NCBI RefSeq assembly: GCF_009937995.1
Contig: NZ_AP021881.1
Coordinates: forward strand, 1,116,001 to 1,180,000
DNA length: 64,000 nucleotides
Reading direction: 5' to 3'
Origin: Sulfuriferula nivalis
GTDB lineage: Bacteria > Pseudomonadota > Gammaproteobacteria > Burkholderiales > Sulfuriferulaceae
Below the pieces are notes generated by a model. The model had not been told where the DNA came from. It ran no database searches and saw only the letters and a program-made list of their open reading frames with translations. The position numbers and the translations under genes were made by a program. Shown here piece by piece: positions 25,517 through 35,082 of the stretch. Within the stretch, counting starts at the first letter, position 1, and each line of letters starts with the position of its first letter.

Positions 25517-26938
25517 ATGGCTGTAAAATCGTACAACGCTGGTGTTAAAGAATATCGCCAGACCTACTGGACTCCAGAATACACACCGCTGGATACTGAC
25601 ATTCTTGCTTGCTTCAAAATCACACCACAAGCTGGTGTAGACCGTGAAGAAGTTGCTGCTGCTGTGGCTGCTGAATCATCAACCGGTACATGGACCACTG
25701 TGTGGACCGACTTGTTGACCGACTTGGATTACTACAAAGGTCGTGCATATCGTATAGAAGACGTGCCAGGTGATGATACCTGCTTCTACGCTTTCGTTGC
25801 TTATCCTATCGACTTGTTCGAAGAAGGTTCTGTTGTTAACGTTCTGACTTCTTTAGTTGGTAACGTATTCGGTTTCAAAGCATTGCGCGCATTGCGTCTG
25901 GAAGACATTCGTTTCCCTATCGCTTATGTTAAAACCTGTGGCGGACCTCCTGCTGGTATCCAGGTTGAACGTGACCGCATGAACAAGTATGGCCGTCCTT
26001 TGTTGGGTTGCACCATCAAGCCTAAATTGGGGCTGTCTGCTAAAAACTACGGTCGTGCAGTATACGAGTGCTTGCGTGGTGGTCTGGATTTCACCAAAGA
26101 CGATGAAAACGTTAACAGCCAACCATTCATGCGCTGGCGTGATCGTTTCGAATTCGTCCATGAAGCTACAATGAAAGCTGAACGTGAAACTGGCGAGCGT
26201 AAAGGTCACTACCTGAACGTTACCGCTCCTACACCGGAAGAAATGTACAAACGTGCTGAATTTGCTAAAGAAATCGGCGCACCTATCATTATGCATGACT
26301 ACCTGACCGGTGGTTTGACTGCTAATACAGGTTTGGCTAACTGGTGTCGTGATAACGGTATGCTGTTGCACATTCACCGTGCTATGCACGCTGTGTTAGA
26401 CCGTAACCCGCACCACGGTATTCACTTCCGTGTATTGACCAAAGTATTGCGTCTGTCTGGTGGTGATCACCTGCACTCAGGTACTGTGGTTGGTAAACTG
26501 GAAGGCGATCGTGAAGCAACTTTGGGCTGGATTGACACTATGCGTGACGATTTCATCAAAGAAGATCGTAGCCGTGGTCTGTTCTTCGATCAAGACTGGG
26601 GTTCTATGCCTGGAGTGATTCCTGTTGCTTCTGGTGGTATCCACGTTTGGCACATGCCAGCACTGGTTAACATCTTCGGTGATGACTCAGTGTTGCAATT
26701 CGGTGGCGGTACATTAGGTCACCCATGGGGCAATGCGGCAGGTGCTGCAGCTAACCGTGTAGCGTTGGAAGCTTGTGTGGAAGCGCGTAACAAGGGTGTT
26801 CAGATTGAAAAAGAAGGTAAAGACATCCTGACTAAAGCAGCTGCAAGCAGCCCAGAACTGAAAATCGCTATGGAAACATGGAAAGAAATCAAGTTCGAAT
26901 TCGACACAGTTGATAAGTTGGACGTTGCTCACAAGTAA
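25517..26938 (+). CDS. cbbL: RuBisCO large subunit, form I (IA type)
   Basis: A 473-residue large subunit with the catalytic blocks [18 protein letters not shown], the carbamylated lysine and metal ligands in [26 protein letters not shown], the loop 6 motif VGKLEGD and the phosphate-site [11 protein letters not shown] and [11 protein letters not shown]. It fixes CO2 onto RuBP. The N-terminus ([15 protein letters not shown]) and the linked cbbQ-cbbO genes are those of form IAq enzymes, which are not carboxysomal; no carboxysome genes follow. Codon use is more even and stronger than in neighbours, as expected for a highly expressed gene. Confidence 0.98.
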   Translation: MAVKSYNAGVKEYRQTYWTPEYTPLDTDILACFKITPQAGVDREEVAAAVAAESSTGTWTTVWTDLLTDLDYYKGRAYRIEDVPGDDTCFYAFVAYPIDLFEEGSVVNVLTSLVGNVFGFKALRALRLEDIRFPIAYVKTCGGPPAGIQVERDRMNKYGRPLLGCTIKPKLGLSAKNYGRAVYECLRGGLDFTKDDENVNSQPFMRWRDRFEFVHEATMKAERETGERKGHYLNVTAPTPEEMYKRAEFAKEIGAPIIMHDYLTGGLTANTGLANWCRDNGMLLHIHRAMHAVLDRNPHHGIHFRVLTKVLRLSGGDHLHSGTVVGKLEGDREATLGWIDTMRDDFIKEDRSRGLFFDQDWGSMPGVIPVASGGIHVWHMPALVNIFGDDSVLQFGGGTLGHPWGNAAGAAANRVALEACVEARNKGVQIEKEGKDILTKAAASSPELKIAMETWKEIKFEFDTVDKLDVAHK

Positions 26939-26949
26939 AACCAATCTGG

Positions 26950-26978
26950 TTTTGTGACGGCAGCTTGTCGTCACAAAA
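26950..26978 (+). promoter_or_regulatory. Stem-loop between cbbL and cbbS
   Basis: A perfect 10-base stem TTTTGTGACG (26950-26959) / CGTCACAAAA (26969-26978) with a nine-base loop lies 12 bases behind cbbL. The stop in a shared operon and lack of a T-tract make an mRNA-stability or processing element more likely than a terminator. Confidence 0.6.
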
Positions 26979-27010
26979 TTTAATGAACTAATTGTTTAAA
27001 AGGATAAATC

Positions 27011-27367
27011 ATGTCTGAAGTTATGGATTACAAATCGCGTTTAAGCGATCCTGCTAGCCGTAAGTTTGAAACTTTCTCTTACTTGCCAGCGATGTCTGAT
27101 GAGGACATTAAAAAGCAAGTTGAGTATTTGATTTCTAAAGGCTGGAACCCAGCGATTGAACACATCGAGCCACAATACTTGATGGACTCATACTGGTACA
27201 TGTGGAAGCTGCCTATGTTCGGGGAAACTGATGCGAACGTAGTGATAGCAGAAGCATTGGCTTGCCACAAAGCTAACCCTGACAACCATGTACGTTTGAT
27301 TGGTTATAACAACTTCAATCAATCACAGGGTGCTTCTATGGTTATCTATCGCGGCAAAACAGTTTAA
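27011..27367 (+). CDS. cbbS: RuBisCO small subunit, form I
   Basis: A 118-residue small subunit with the family blocks [42 protein letters not shown] and [14 protein letters not shown]. It caps the L8 core to form the L8S8 holoenzyme. It follows cbbL by 72 bases in the same operon, with ribosome site AAAGGA. Confidence 0.97.
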   Translation: MSEVMDYKSRLSDPASRKFETFSYLPAMSDEDIKKQVEYLISKGWNPAIEHIEPQYLMDSYWYMWKLPMFGETDANVVIAEALACHKANPDNHVRLIGYNNFNQSQGASMVIYRGKTV

Positions 27368-27413
27368 TTATTAAATTAATTAACGTTTAGCAGCGCGGGT
27401 TACCCGTGATAAG

Positions 27414-27447
27414 CCCTCCGTTGCCCGAAAGTAACGGGGGGTTTTTT
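27414..27447 (+). terminator. Rho-independent terminator/attenuator after cbbS
   Basis: CCCTCCGTT (27414-27422) pairs with AACGGGGGG (27433-27441, one G-U pair), followed by six Ts. It sits between cbbS and cbbQ on the same strand, so it would end most RuBisCO transcripts and let a fraction read through to the activase genes, matching the low amount of activase needed. A smaller hairpin CGGGT/ACCCG is just upstream. Confidence 0.8.
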
Positions 27448-27477
27448 CTAAAATCGTTCTATGTATAGGAATAAAAC

Positions 27478-28281
27478 ATGAATGACATCATCAAACAGTA
27501 TGTAATTGAAAAAGAACCCTATTATCGTCCTGTTGCGGACGAAGTTGAGCTGTATGAAGCCACTTATGCCGTGCGTATGCCGATGATGTTAAAGGGCCCG
27601 ACAGGCTGCGGTAAAACGCGTTTTGTAGAGCACATGGCATGGAAATTAAACAAGCCGCTGATTACTGTGGCATGTAACGAAGATATGACAGCTTCCGATT
27701 TGGTCGGACGCTTTTTACTGGATGCATCTGGCACCCGTTGGCAAGATGGTCCCCTCGCAATAGCAGCACGTCATGGCGCGATTTGTTACCTCGATGAAGT
27801 GGTTGAAGCACGTCAGGATACCACCGTGGTAATTCACCCATTAACTGATGCGCGTCGTGTACTGCCATTGGAAAAGAAAGGCGAGCTGATCCAAGCGCAC
27901 CCTGATTTCCAATTGGTAATTTCATATAACCCAGGCTACCAAAGTCTGATGAAAGATTTGAAGCAGTCTACTAAACAGCGTTTTGGTGCTTTGGACTTTA
28001 ATTACCCTAACCATGAGATTGAGACCGAAATTGTTACTCACGAAACTGGGGTGTCTGGTGAAGTGGCCAGCAAATTAGTATCAATTGCTGAGCGTGCGCG
28101 TAATTTGAAGGGCCACGGCCTGGATGAAGGTATCTCTACCCGTATGTTGATCTACGCAGGGTCATTGATTGCGACAGGTGTGAACCCACACGCAGCTTGC
28201 CGTGTAGCATTAGTTCGTCCGATTACCGATGATCCTGACATGCGTGATGCACTGGATGCTGCTGTAACCACCTTCTTTTAA
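27478..28281 (+). CDS. cbbQ: RuBisCO activase ATPase CbbQ
   Basis: A 267-residue MoxR-type AAA+ ATPase with Walker A GPTGCGKT at 40-47, Walker [12 protein letters not shown], sensor ISYNPGYQ and KQSTKQRF. With CbbO it forms the activase that removes tight-binding sugar phosphates from form I RuBisCO. It lies 110 bases behind cbbS, past the attenuator hairpin, and is followed by cbbO after 76 bases, a gap holding only a short AGGGC/GCCCT hairpin. Confidence 0.93.
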   Translation: MNDIIKQYVIEKEPYYRPVADEVELYEATYAVRMPMMLKGPTGCGKTRFVEHMAWKLNKPLITVACNEDMTASDLVGRFLLDASGTRWQDGPLAIAARHGAICYLDEVVEARQDTTVVIHPLTDARRVLPLEKKGELIQAHPDFQLVISYNPGYQSLMKDLKQSTKQRFGALDFNYPNHEIETEIVTHETGVSGEVASKLVSIAERARNLKGHGLDEGISTRMLIYAGSLIATGVNPHAACRVALVRPITDDPDMRDALDAAVTTFF

Positions 28282-28357
28282 TGCATACTTTAAGGCGGGT
28301 GAGGGCGTGTGCCCTTGCTCGATTATATTGACAGCTTAAATAGGGTTAAAACCAACG

Positions 28358-30685
28358 ATGAGCATTAACCTCGAAGACTATCAAGACATATTAGGCGAAC
28401 TTTCGGAATCCTCGCAAAGCATACTAGAAGCGTCATGGCATGAAGCCACCAAAGTGTTTAGTTCGCAAGGCTTGAGCCATTATTTGCAAGGTGCCCGCTC
28501 GCTCAAAAACTTGGGGCGCGGCTGTGATCTGGTCGCTACCTATATACAAGAAGCACCGCGCGTTGCTAAAGAGATAGGCGAAGACATTATTCCTGAGCTA
28601 GTACATACCGGCATGATGATGGCTTCCAAAACCAGTGGCGCAGTGATAGAGCGGATTTTTGCGACCGCAGCAACTGCTGCTAATCGTCTGGGTGATGAAC
28701 AAGTATTTCGTAGCTATCTGCAATTACTGAATGTGTTGATTTCGCAAGCCCCGCGCGGTATGCGGCCGATGCTGGATAACCTTGAACCGCTGTTGGCGCA
28801 ATTAACACTGGGTGGATTACGTCGCTGGGCGATGTGGGGTGCGCAGGCGCATCGTACTGATTACCCTGAACAAGTACGTTACTTTGGCCTGGAGAGCAAA
28901 GAATCGCAGGCCATGTTGCAAAAAGAGCGTAAAGGCACGCTATTTGTTGATATGCAGCGCCGTATCAATATGTATTTACGCGCATTATGGGCACGTGATT
29001 TTTTCATGCGCCCGACTTCAGGCGATTTTGAAAATCGTGAAGGCTACAAACCTTACATCGAAAATTATTTGATGTTCTTGCCAGATGCGGTGGACGACTG
29101 CGAAGGTGTTGCTGGTATAGAAATCTATCGGGCGACTGCTGCACATTGCGCTGCGCATCTGGTTTATACGCAAAAACCTATTTCTGCAGAAAGTCTGAAC
29201 CCCATGCAAATGGCGGTGATCTCGGTGATAGAAGATGCACGGGTAGAGCAGCTATCGATTAACGCTTTCCCGGGTATGCGTCAATTATGGGCCTCATTGC
29301 ATTTTGCTCAGCCTACACAAGCAAAAACCATGGGCGATTATTTGAATCGTATCGCACGCGCATTGCTGGATCCGCAGTACGAAGATACGCACCCGATTAT
29401 TGTGAAAGCACGTGAATTGTTTGCGGCTGAGCAACATCGTCTGGCAGATAACCAGATGGCGTGGGATATAGGGGTGACTTTAGCGCACGAATTATCTTTA
29501 TTACGCATGTCATTCCAGCCGCGTACGGATTTATTAAGCTCACCTTACCGTGACGATAATCGTTATTTCTGGGAATTTGAGGAATTCGATTTCAACCAGG
29601 CTCAAGCAGCGGGTTATGAATCGATTAAGCAAGTGCGTAAATACGTCAGCGTCATGGAAATGGTCAATGAAATAGACTGTGAACTTGCCGGCGACGACGC
29701 GCAGGAAATATGGGTATTGGGTACGGAATTGCACCCGTACGAAGAAACGGGCAAGAGCTACAATGAAACTGAAGGTAAAGAACCTGTTTCAGATCCATAT
29801 CACTATTCCGAGTGGGATTACCAGATTCAGCTGGAGCGTCCAGCTTGGGCGACAGTAATCGAGAAGCGTGCCAAAACGGGCGATATGCAGATTATTGATG
29901 ATATCGTTTCTCAGCATAAGCGTACTATCGGGCGGCTTAAATTCCTGCTCGATGCGATGCAGCCGCAAGGTGTGACACGTATACGTAAACTGGAAGATGG
30001 TGACGAGGTGGATGTCAATGCTGCGATCCGTTCGATGATAGACATACGCATGAATCTGCAGCCTGATACTCGCATCATGATGCGCTCAGTACGTAAAGTG
30101 CGCGATATTTCAGTGATGGTACTGATAGATTTGTCTGAATCTACCAATGAAAAGGTAGCAGGACAGGATTTCAGTGTGCTTGATCTGACTCGTCAGGCGG
30201 CTGTGTTGTTGGGTGATGCGATAAACAAAGTAGGCGATCCATTTGCGATACATGGCTTCTGTTCGGATGGGCGTCATAATGTTGAGTACCAGCGCTTCAA
30301 GGATTTTGACCAGCCTTACAACGATACGGCGAAGTCGAAATTGGCAGGGATGACAGGGCAGTTGTCGACCCGTATGGGCGCGGCAATACGCCATGCTGGA
30401 CATTATCTGAAGCAGCAGAAATCATCTAAGAAGTTACTTTTGGTGATAACCGACGGCGAGCCAGCAGATATAGATGTACGTGATCCTCAGTATTTACGCT
30501 TTGATACCAAGAAAGCGGTAGAAGAAGTTGCACGGTCTGGGGTTGTGACTTATTGTATGAGCCTTGATCCGAGAGCGGATCAATATGTTTCACGCATTTT
30601 CGGTGCGCGTAATTTCATGGTCGTAGACCATGTAGAACGTTTGCCCGAAAAATTACCAGCACTTTACGCAGGACTCACAAGATGA
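28358..30685 (+). CDS. cbbO: RuBisCO activase adaptor CbbO (VWA protein)
   Basis: A 775-residue protein: long helical N-terminal region, then a C-terminal von Willebrand A domain with the metal-ion-dependent adhesion motif DLSES at 591-595 and VITDGEPADIDV. It recruits RuBisCO to the CbbQ hexamer; the MIDAS site is needed for this in studied homologues. Its last four bases overlap the next small gene. Confidence 0.92.
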   Translation: MSINLEDYQDILGELSESSQSILEASWHEATKVFSSQGLSHYLQGARSLKNLGRGCDLVATYIQEAPRVAKEIGEDIIPELVHTGMMMASKTSGAVIERIFATAATAANRLGDEQVFRSYLQLLNVLISQAPRGMRPMLDNLEPLLAQLTLGGLRRWAMWGAQAHRTDYPEQVRYFGLESKESQAMLQKERKGTLFVDMQRRINMYLRALWARDFFMRPTSGDFENREGYKPYIENYLMFLPDAVDDCEGVAGIEIYRATAAHCAAHLVYTQKPISAESLNPMQMAVISVIEDARVEQLSINAFPGMRQLWASLHFAQPTQAKTMGDYLNRIARALLDPQYEDTHPIIVKARELFAAEQHRLADNQMAWDIGVTLAHELSLLRMSFQPRTDLLSSPYRDDNRYFWEFEEFDFNQAQAAGYESIKQVRKYVSVMEMVNEIDCELAGDDAQEIWVLGTELHPYEETGKSYNETEGKEPVSDPYHYSEWDYQIQLERPAWATVIEKRAKTGDMQIIDDIVSQHKRTIGRLKFLLDAMQPQGVTRIRKLEDGDEVDVNAAIRSMIDIRMNLQPDTRIMMRSVRKVRDISVMVLIDLSESTNEKVAGQDFSVLDLTRQAAVLLGDAINKVGDPFAIHGFCSDGRHNVEYQRFKDFDQPYNDTAKSKLAGMTGQLSTRMGAAIRHAGHYLKQQKSSKKLLLVITDGEPADIDVRDPQYLRFDTKKAVEEVARSGVVTYCMSLDPRADQYVSRIFGARNFMVVDHVERLPEKLPALYAGLTR

Positions 30686-30984
30686 CACAACAATTCTATG
30701 TCGGTATCAACAACGATGATAAAGGTGGTTTAACCCATTTAGGGCGCATGGTGCGCGATGCCTGGGTGTTTGGCATTATTCCTGATGATGAAACCTGTGA
30801 AGGTTGGGATGGTGCGCGTATGCAAGGGCTGTACGAAAAGGTATATGCCGCATGGGAACCCTATGCGCATATTCCTAGCCGTTTACCTGATGATTTGCGT
30901 GCTAAGCATACTGCGCTTTATGAGCAGGCTATCGTCAAAGCGCGTGATACCGGCTGGGATGCTGAGTTGGGCGAGGACGAATAA
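30682..30984 (+). CDS. Uncharacterised small protein coupled to cbbO (100 aa)
   Basis: A 100-residue soluble, acidic protein rich in aromatic residues (QQFYVGINNDDKGG; MVRDAWVFGIIPDDE; YEKVYAAWEPYAHIPSRLP). The ATG overlaps the cbbO stop as ATGA, so it is cotranslated with the activase and ends the cbb operon. I know no function for it; the coupling suggests a role with CbbQO or RuBisCO. It has no resemblance by eye to the coupled gene of the second Q/O operon. Confidence 0.75.
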   Translation: MTQQFYVGINNDDKGGLTHLGRMVRDAWVFGIIPDDETCEGWDGARMQGLYEKVYAAWEPYAHIPSRLPDDLRAKHTALYEQAIVKARDTGWDAELGEDE

Positions 30985-30987
30985 GAT

Positions 30988-31428
30988 TTAAGGTGCTGGC
31001 AATTTAATAATTTTGCCAGCTTCGGTTGGGCGTGATTTGTTTGCCAAAGCTTTGAGTGCATTGGGTAGCTCATGTTGTAGTCGGTTCATTAATTGTGCTG
31101 ACTCAGTTTGATAATACACAGCCTGATAAGCAACGGCGTCAGTTAAACTAGTGCGTTGCCGGGGTTGAAAGTGCTGCCAGGCAATATCGACCCAGCATTT
31201 GCGTACACCGTCCAGAAATACCCATTCTTCGTCGTCTAACACGGCAAGATATTGCATCGCACGTATGGGTACGAAAAGTACATGCTGATTGGTTTTGTGC
31301 AGCAAGGTTAACGCAAGATTGTAGGTTTCAGCAGGCAGTGTTCGCGCTTCCTGTGCATAAATAGCATCTCGGTAACAGGTGATTTCCATGATTTCATCAT
31401 CATTAAATATATAATTCGGATAATACAC
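30988..31428 (-). CDS. Uncharacterised protein (146 aa)
   Basis: A 146-residue soluble protein with aromatic-rich helices (VLFVPIRAMQYLAVLDDEEWVFLDG; PRQRTSLTDAVAYQAVYYQ) and a basic end. It converges on the cbb operon with three bases between stops, and its start codon abuts the aldolase start on the other strand, so both divergent genes have overlapping promoter and leader. No family recognised. Confidence 0.7.
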   Translation of the reverse strand: MYYPNYIFNDDEIMEITCYRDAIYAQEARTLPAETYNLALTLLHKTNQHVLFVPIRAMQYLAVLDDEEWVFLDGVRKCWVDIAWQHFQPRQRTSLTDAVAYQAVYYQTESAQLMNRLQHELPNALKALANKSRPTEAGKIIKLPAP

Positions 31429-32328
31429 ATGCCGTTAGTAAACACAACAGACATGCTGAACCACGCGTACCGCCACGGTTACGCTGTCTGCGCATTTAAT
31501 CTGATTAATCTGGAATTTCTTGATGGCGTTTTGTCCGCTGCCGAGTCTTGCCGTGCGCCTATTATTTTGAGCTTTTCGGAACCGCATCAGGCGTATTACA
31601 ACGTTGATTTGCTGGTTGCGGCGGCTATCGCGGGTGCACAACGGGCATCAATTCCGATTGCGCTCTCATTTGATAACCTCACCACTATCGATAAATCACA
31701 AGCCGCAATTTCATTGGGCTGCAATAGTGTCATGCTGGATGTTTCCGGCTTGCCTCTGGATGAAAATATCCGTGAAACCCGTGAGTTTGCCAAGGTTGCA
31801 CATGCCAATGGCGTAACGGTCGAAGGTAAATTAGGATACGCACCCACCAGCCTTAACGAAGATGCCAATGTTACCGTCGATGCTGAAATTAGCATGACCT
31901 TGCCTGCTGAAGCAAAAGCCTATGTTGAGCGCACCGAGGTTGACAGTTTGGCTATCACCATAGGTACACATCAGGGTATCTTGCGCAGCACACCCAAACT
32001 GGATATACAGCGCCTAAGCAAGATCAACGAGGCGGTGGGCATCCCCTTGGTGATACATGGCGGCACAGGGCTGACCGACGATCAGTTCAGAAAGCTAGTG
32101 GCAAATGGTGTTGCTAAAGTTACGTATTACACGACGCTGGCCGATGTGGCTGTTACAGCAATACGCAATCAGCTCGCAGCGCACAAAAACAGCAGTTATC
32201 TCGCCTTGAATGGGGTTGCACGTGCAGCTATCAGTGCGGAGTCTGAACGTATTTTCAAATTGTTAGGTAGCGGTGGCAGAGCCGCAGAAGTGCTGACCCA
32301 GTGTCGCCCTTGTGCGTTGAACAATTAA
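31429..32328 (+). CDS. Class II aldolase-fold protein with altered zinc site
   Basis: A 299-residue TIM barrel aligned throughout with the GatY/KbaY/Fba class II aldolases (AYRHGYAVCAFNLINLEF at the start; VEGKLGYAP; IHGGTGLTDDQF). The usual zinc motif H-x-D-H is here SFDN: the catalytic Asp82 is kept but the first zinc His is Asn83, and the second His in GT-x-HG is shifted (GTHQG, His181). His210 remains. The protein may be inactive as a zinc aldolase, use a different metal geometry, or have another function. It follows the cbb operon on the same strand but behind a gene on the other strand, so it probably has its own promoter. A Calvin-cycle aldolase role cannot be assumed. Confidence 0.8.
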   Translation: MPLVNTTDMLNHAYRHGYAVCAFNLINLEFLDGVLSAAESCRAPIILSFSEPHQAYYNVDLLVAAAIAGAQRASIPIALSFDNLTTIDKSQAAISLGCNSVMLDVSGLPLDENIRETREFAKVAHANGVTVEGKLGYAPTSLNEDANVTVDAEISMTLPAEAKAYVERTEVDSLAITIGTHQGILRSTPKLDIQRLSKINEAVGIPLVIHGGTGLTDDQFRKLVANGVAKVTYYTTLADVAVTAIRNQLAAHKNSSYLALNGVARAAISAESERIFKLLGSGGRAAEVLTQCRPCALNN

Positions 32329-32719
32329 AAACATAATGCATAGAAGAATTGATTCATGGAATTTTAAGCAATTAATGTCGCACTCAACTTTAGTAACGTT
32401 TTAATTTATTCTTGATGCTTACTGTATCTCGACAGAATTTGTAGAAAGCTATCCCTGCAAATATCCAAATACCAGGCTCATAGTCCTTAATTTATAAGTG
32501 TTGTGAAAAAACCTTAATTAATGCAATATGACCACGATAACAAGTCCTATTGTGACGCAAAATAATGTTAATGTGGGGGACGATATGCCAGCAAATATTG
32601 ATTCTAGATTAGCCATTGTGAAATTGCTTAAACCTAGACAACTCCTTGAAATTACAGTCTATGATCTGATTTTTAAATCAGCTGTTTGTCAGCACATGAA
32701 CCAGATTAATTAATTCAAA
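32329..32719 (+). other. Intergenic region with a doubtful short frame
   Basis: About 390 bases ahead of the GGDEF/EAL gene. It holds a 61-codon frame at 32528-32713; an internal ATG at 32585 follows GTGGGGGA and would give about 42 residues ending in VCQHMNQIN. The frame stops six bases before the next gene. Composition is not convincingly coding; a leader peptide is possible. No hairpin or repeat of note otherwise. Confidence 0.25.
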
Positions 32720-34960
32720 ATGATTGAGCTTCCTGATGCGAATTTTCAGTCGGACTTAACTCGTGAAGAGCTAAGCCTGTTGCTCAATCTCGGCGAACGC
32801 CTGAATTCCGAACTTGACCCGAATAATATACTGTCGTTGGTTGCCGAGTTGGCCTGCAAAATAATTGGAGCTGAAACGCTCGCTTTGCCTATGGTTGACT
32901 TGGATGAGAAGACATACACATATCGCGCGGCTTATGGAAAACATGCCGAACTGTTGCAAGAAAAAACATTTCCGACATTCGACGGTGCATGTGGCTGGGT
33001 GATTAAGCATCAGCGGCCACTTCTTTTTGGCGCAGGTGGTGATTTTGAAATGCGCATGGATGCGCATTGGTTACCAGGCCAAGCTTCCAGTTTGCTGGTG
33101 CCACTGATGTGTCGTGGTGCTATCATCGGCGGTTTGTCTGCAATGGGAAAAATCGGTAACGTCCCATTCGATCAGCACGATCAAACGATGTTGACATTGA
33201 TTGCCAATCAGGCCGGTATTGCAATCGACAATGCCAGATTATTTCAAAAACTGAGTTTGGAAGAATCGCGTTTAAGGCTCGTTCTAGATTCGGCCGGTGA
33301 GGCAATTTATGGCGTCGATTTGGATGGATTGTGCATATTTGCCAATCCTTCATGTTTGCGTTTGTTGGGCTATGAACGCCAAGAAGATCTTGCGGGTAAG
33401 TTGATGCACAACTTGATCCATCATACATACCCTGATGGCAGGCCATTCCCTGTAGCCGAATGCAAAGTTCGGCTGTCAGTTAGGAATGGGGAGTATGTTC
33501 ATGTCGAAAATGAATTGCACTGGCGTGCTGATGGTACTGCCTTTCCTGTTGAATACTGGTCTCGCCCTATATATCGCGATGGTAAACTCGATGGTGCCGT
33601 GGTAACTTTTATTGATATCACCGAGCGTAAACTGACTGAGGAGAAAATTTTACGGCTGGCGTATTTCGACCCGCTTACTAATCTGCCCAATCGGCGCCTT
33701 TTAATGGACCGTTTTAAACAGGCACTCATTGCCAGTGATAGGAGCAAAGAGCTTGGCGCATTGATTATTCTGGATCTCGACAATTTTAAAACTATCAATG
33801 ATACGCTAGGCCATGATATTGGCGATCAGCTTTTGATCCTTGTCGCTCAGAGAATTTTAGATAATATTCGTCAAGAAGATACTGTTTCTCGATTAGGCGG
33901 AGACGAATATGTAGTAATGCTGGAAAATATGGGCACGGATCCGATTACAGCTTCTAATCAGGCTGAGATGATAGCTGAAAAAATTCGCAATGCCCTTGCG
34001 CTTCCCTATATGTTATCTGACAAACTGCAGGCACATTACAGCACATGTAGCTTTGGAATTACTCTGTTTCAAGGACACAAAGTCCCTATTGAGACTTTAT
34101 TTAAGCAGGCAGACGTTGCTCTGTATCAAGCCAAAGATGCTGGACGTAACGCTATACGATTTTTCAGTCCTGAGATGCAGGCAGCCATTGATTCTCGTTC
34201 GGAAATGGAAACGACGATGCGCAATGGTCTGCTGCATAATGAGTTTCAACTTTTTTACCAACCCCAGATCGATATCGATGGGGAAATAATTGGCGCCGAA
34301 GCATTGCTGCGTTGGTTTCCCCGTGATCAAGAATCTGTGTTGCCTATTCAGTTTATTCCCGTTGCGGAGGAGGTTGGGCTCATTATTCCGCTTGGTTTAT
34401 GGGTCATGGAGACTGCTTGTGCTCAACTGAAGGCATGGGAAAATGATCCTCGTACACGACATCTTAAAATAGCGGTAAATGTGAGCGCTCGACAGCTTCG
34501 CCAACTCGAATTTGTGAAGCAAGTTCAGGATGCTCTGGAGTTTTCGGGTGCCAATCCGAGTCTGCTTAAACTGGAACTGACTGAAAGTGTGCTGCTTGAA
34601 GATGTTGATGATATTGTCGAGCGCATGCAGCAGATCAAGTTATTTGGCGTGACTTTTTCGTTGGATGATTTTGGGACAGGGTTCTCCTCACTTTCATATC
34701 TGAAAAGATTACCATTGGATCAGGTCAAAATAGATCAGTCTTTTGTTCGTGATATTCATACGGATCCAAACGATGCAGCTATCGTGAGAGCCATCATCGC
34801 AATGAGTCATTCTCTAGGATTAAAGGTTATCGCTGAAGGTGTGGAAACAAAATCACAATTGAATTTTTTAAAAAACTATGGCTGCGCACATTTCCAGGGT
34901 TATCTATTTGGCAAACCTATGCCTATTGAAGAGTTTGAGAAGCTATTAAAACGTATTTAA
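32720..34960 (+). CDS. Cytoplasmic GAF-PAS-GGDEF-EAL protein
   Basis: A 746-residue soluble protein: GAF domain (about 20-180), PAS domain (about 185-310), GGDEF domain with the variant GGDEY at 393-397, and EAL domain with EAL at 527-529 plus DDFGTGFSSL and IDQSFV. The phosphodiesterase site looks intact; Tyr in place of the last Phe of GGDEF still allows cyclase activity in some proteins. It has no membrane segment, so the GAF or PAS domain probably senses a cytoplasmic signal. Second cyclic di-GMP enzyme of the window. Confidence 0.87.
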   Translation: MIELPDANFQSDLTREELSLLLNLGERLNSELDPNNILSLVAELACKIIGAETLALPMVDLDEKTYTYRAAYGKHAELLQEKTFPTFDGACGWVIKHQRPLLFGAGGDFEMRMDAHWLPGQASSLLVPLMCRGAIIGGLSAMGKIGNVPFDQHDQTMLTLIANQAGIAIDNARLFQKLSLEESRLRLVLDSAGEAIYGVDLDGLCIFANPSCLRLLGYERQEDLAGKLMHNLIHHTYPDGRPFPVAECKVRLSVRNGEYVHVENELHWRADGTAFPVEYWSRPIYRDGKLDGAVVTFIDITERKLTEEKILRLAYFDPLTNLPNRRLLMDRFKQALIASDRSKELGALIILDLDNFKTINDTLGHDIGDQLLILVAQRILDNIRQEDTVSRLGGDEYVVMLENMGTDPITASNQAEMIAEKIRNALALPYMLSDKLQAHYSTCSFGITLFQGHKVPIETLFKQADVALYQAKDAGRNAIRFFSPEMQAAIDSRSEMETTMRNGLLHNEFQLFYQPQIDIDGEIIGAEALLRWFPRDQESVLPIQFIPVAEEVGLIIPLGLWVMETACAQLKAWENDPRTRHLKIAVNVSARQLRQLEFVKQVQDALEFSGANPSLLKLELTESVLLEDVDDIVERMQQIKLFGVTFSLDDFGTGFSSLSYLKRLPLDQVKIDQSFVRDIHTDPNDAAIVRAIIAMSHSLGLKVIAEGVETKSQLNFLKNYGCAHFQGYLFGKPMPIEEFEKLLKRI

Positions 34961-35082
34961 TAGTTAGAAATAGTTTGCATCCTGCTAGTAGCAGACTTTT
35001 GTGTTTATTCAGGTTTATTTGCAGATGGGATGTGTTGAACAACACATCAGTTTGCAATTTTTATCGTCTAAATATATTCCGC

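Noticed and set aside
25853-26389. 178-codon - strand frame inside cbbL
   Set aside because: Mirror frame caused by strong codon bias of cbbL; no ribosome site or homology.
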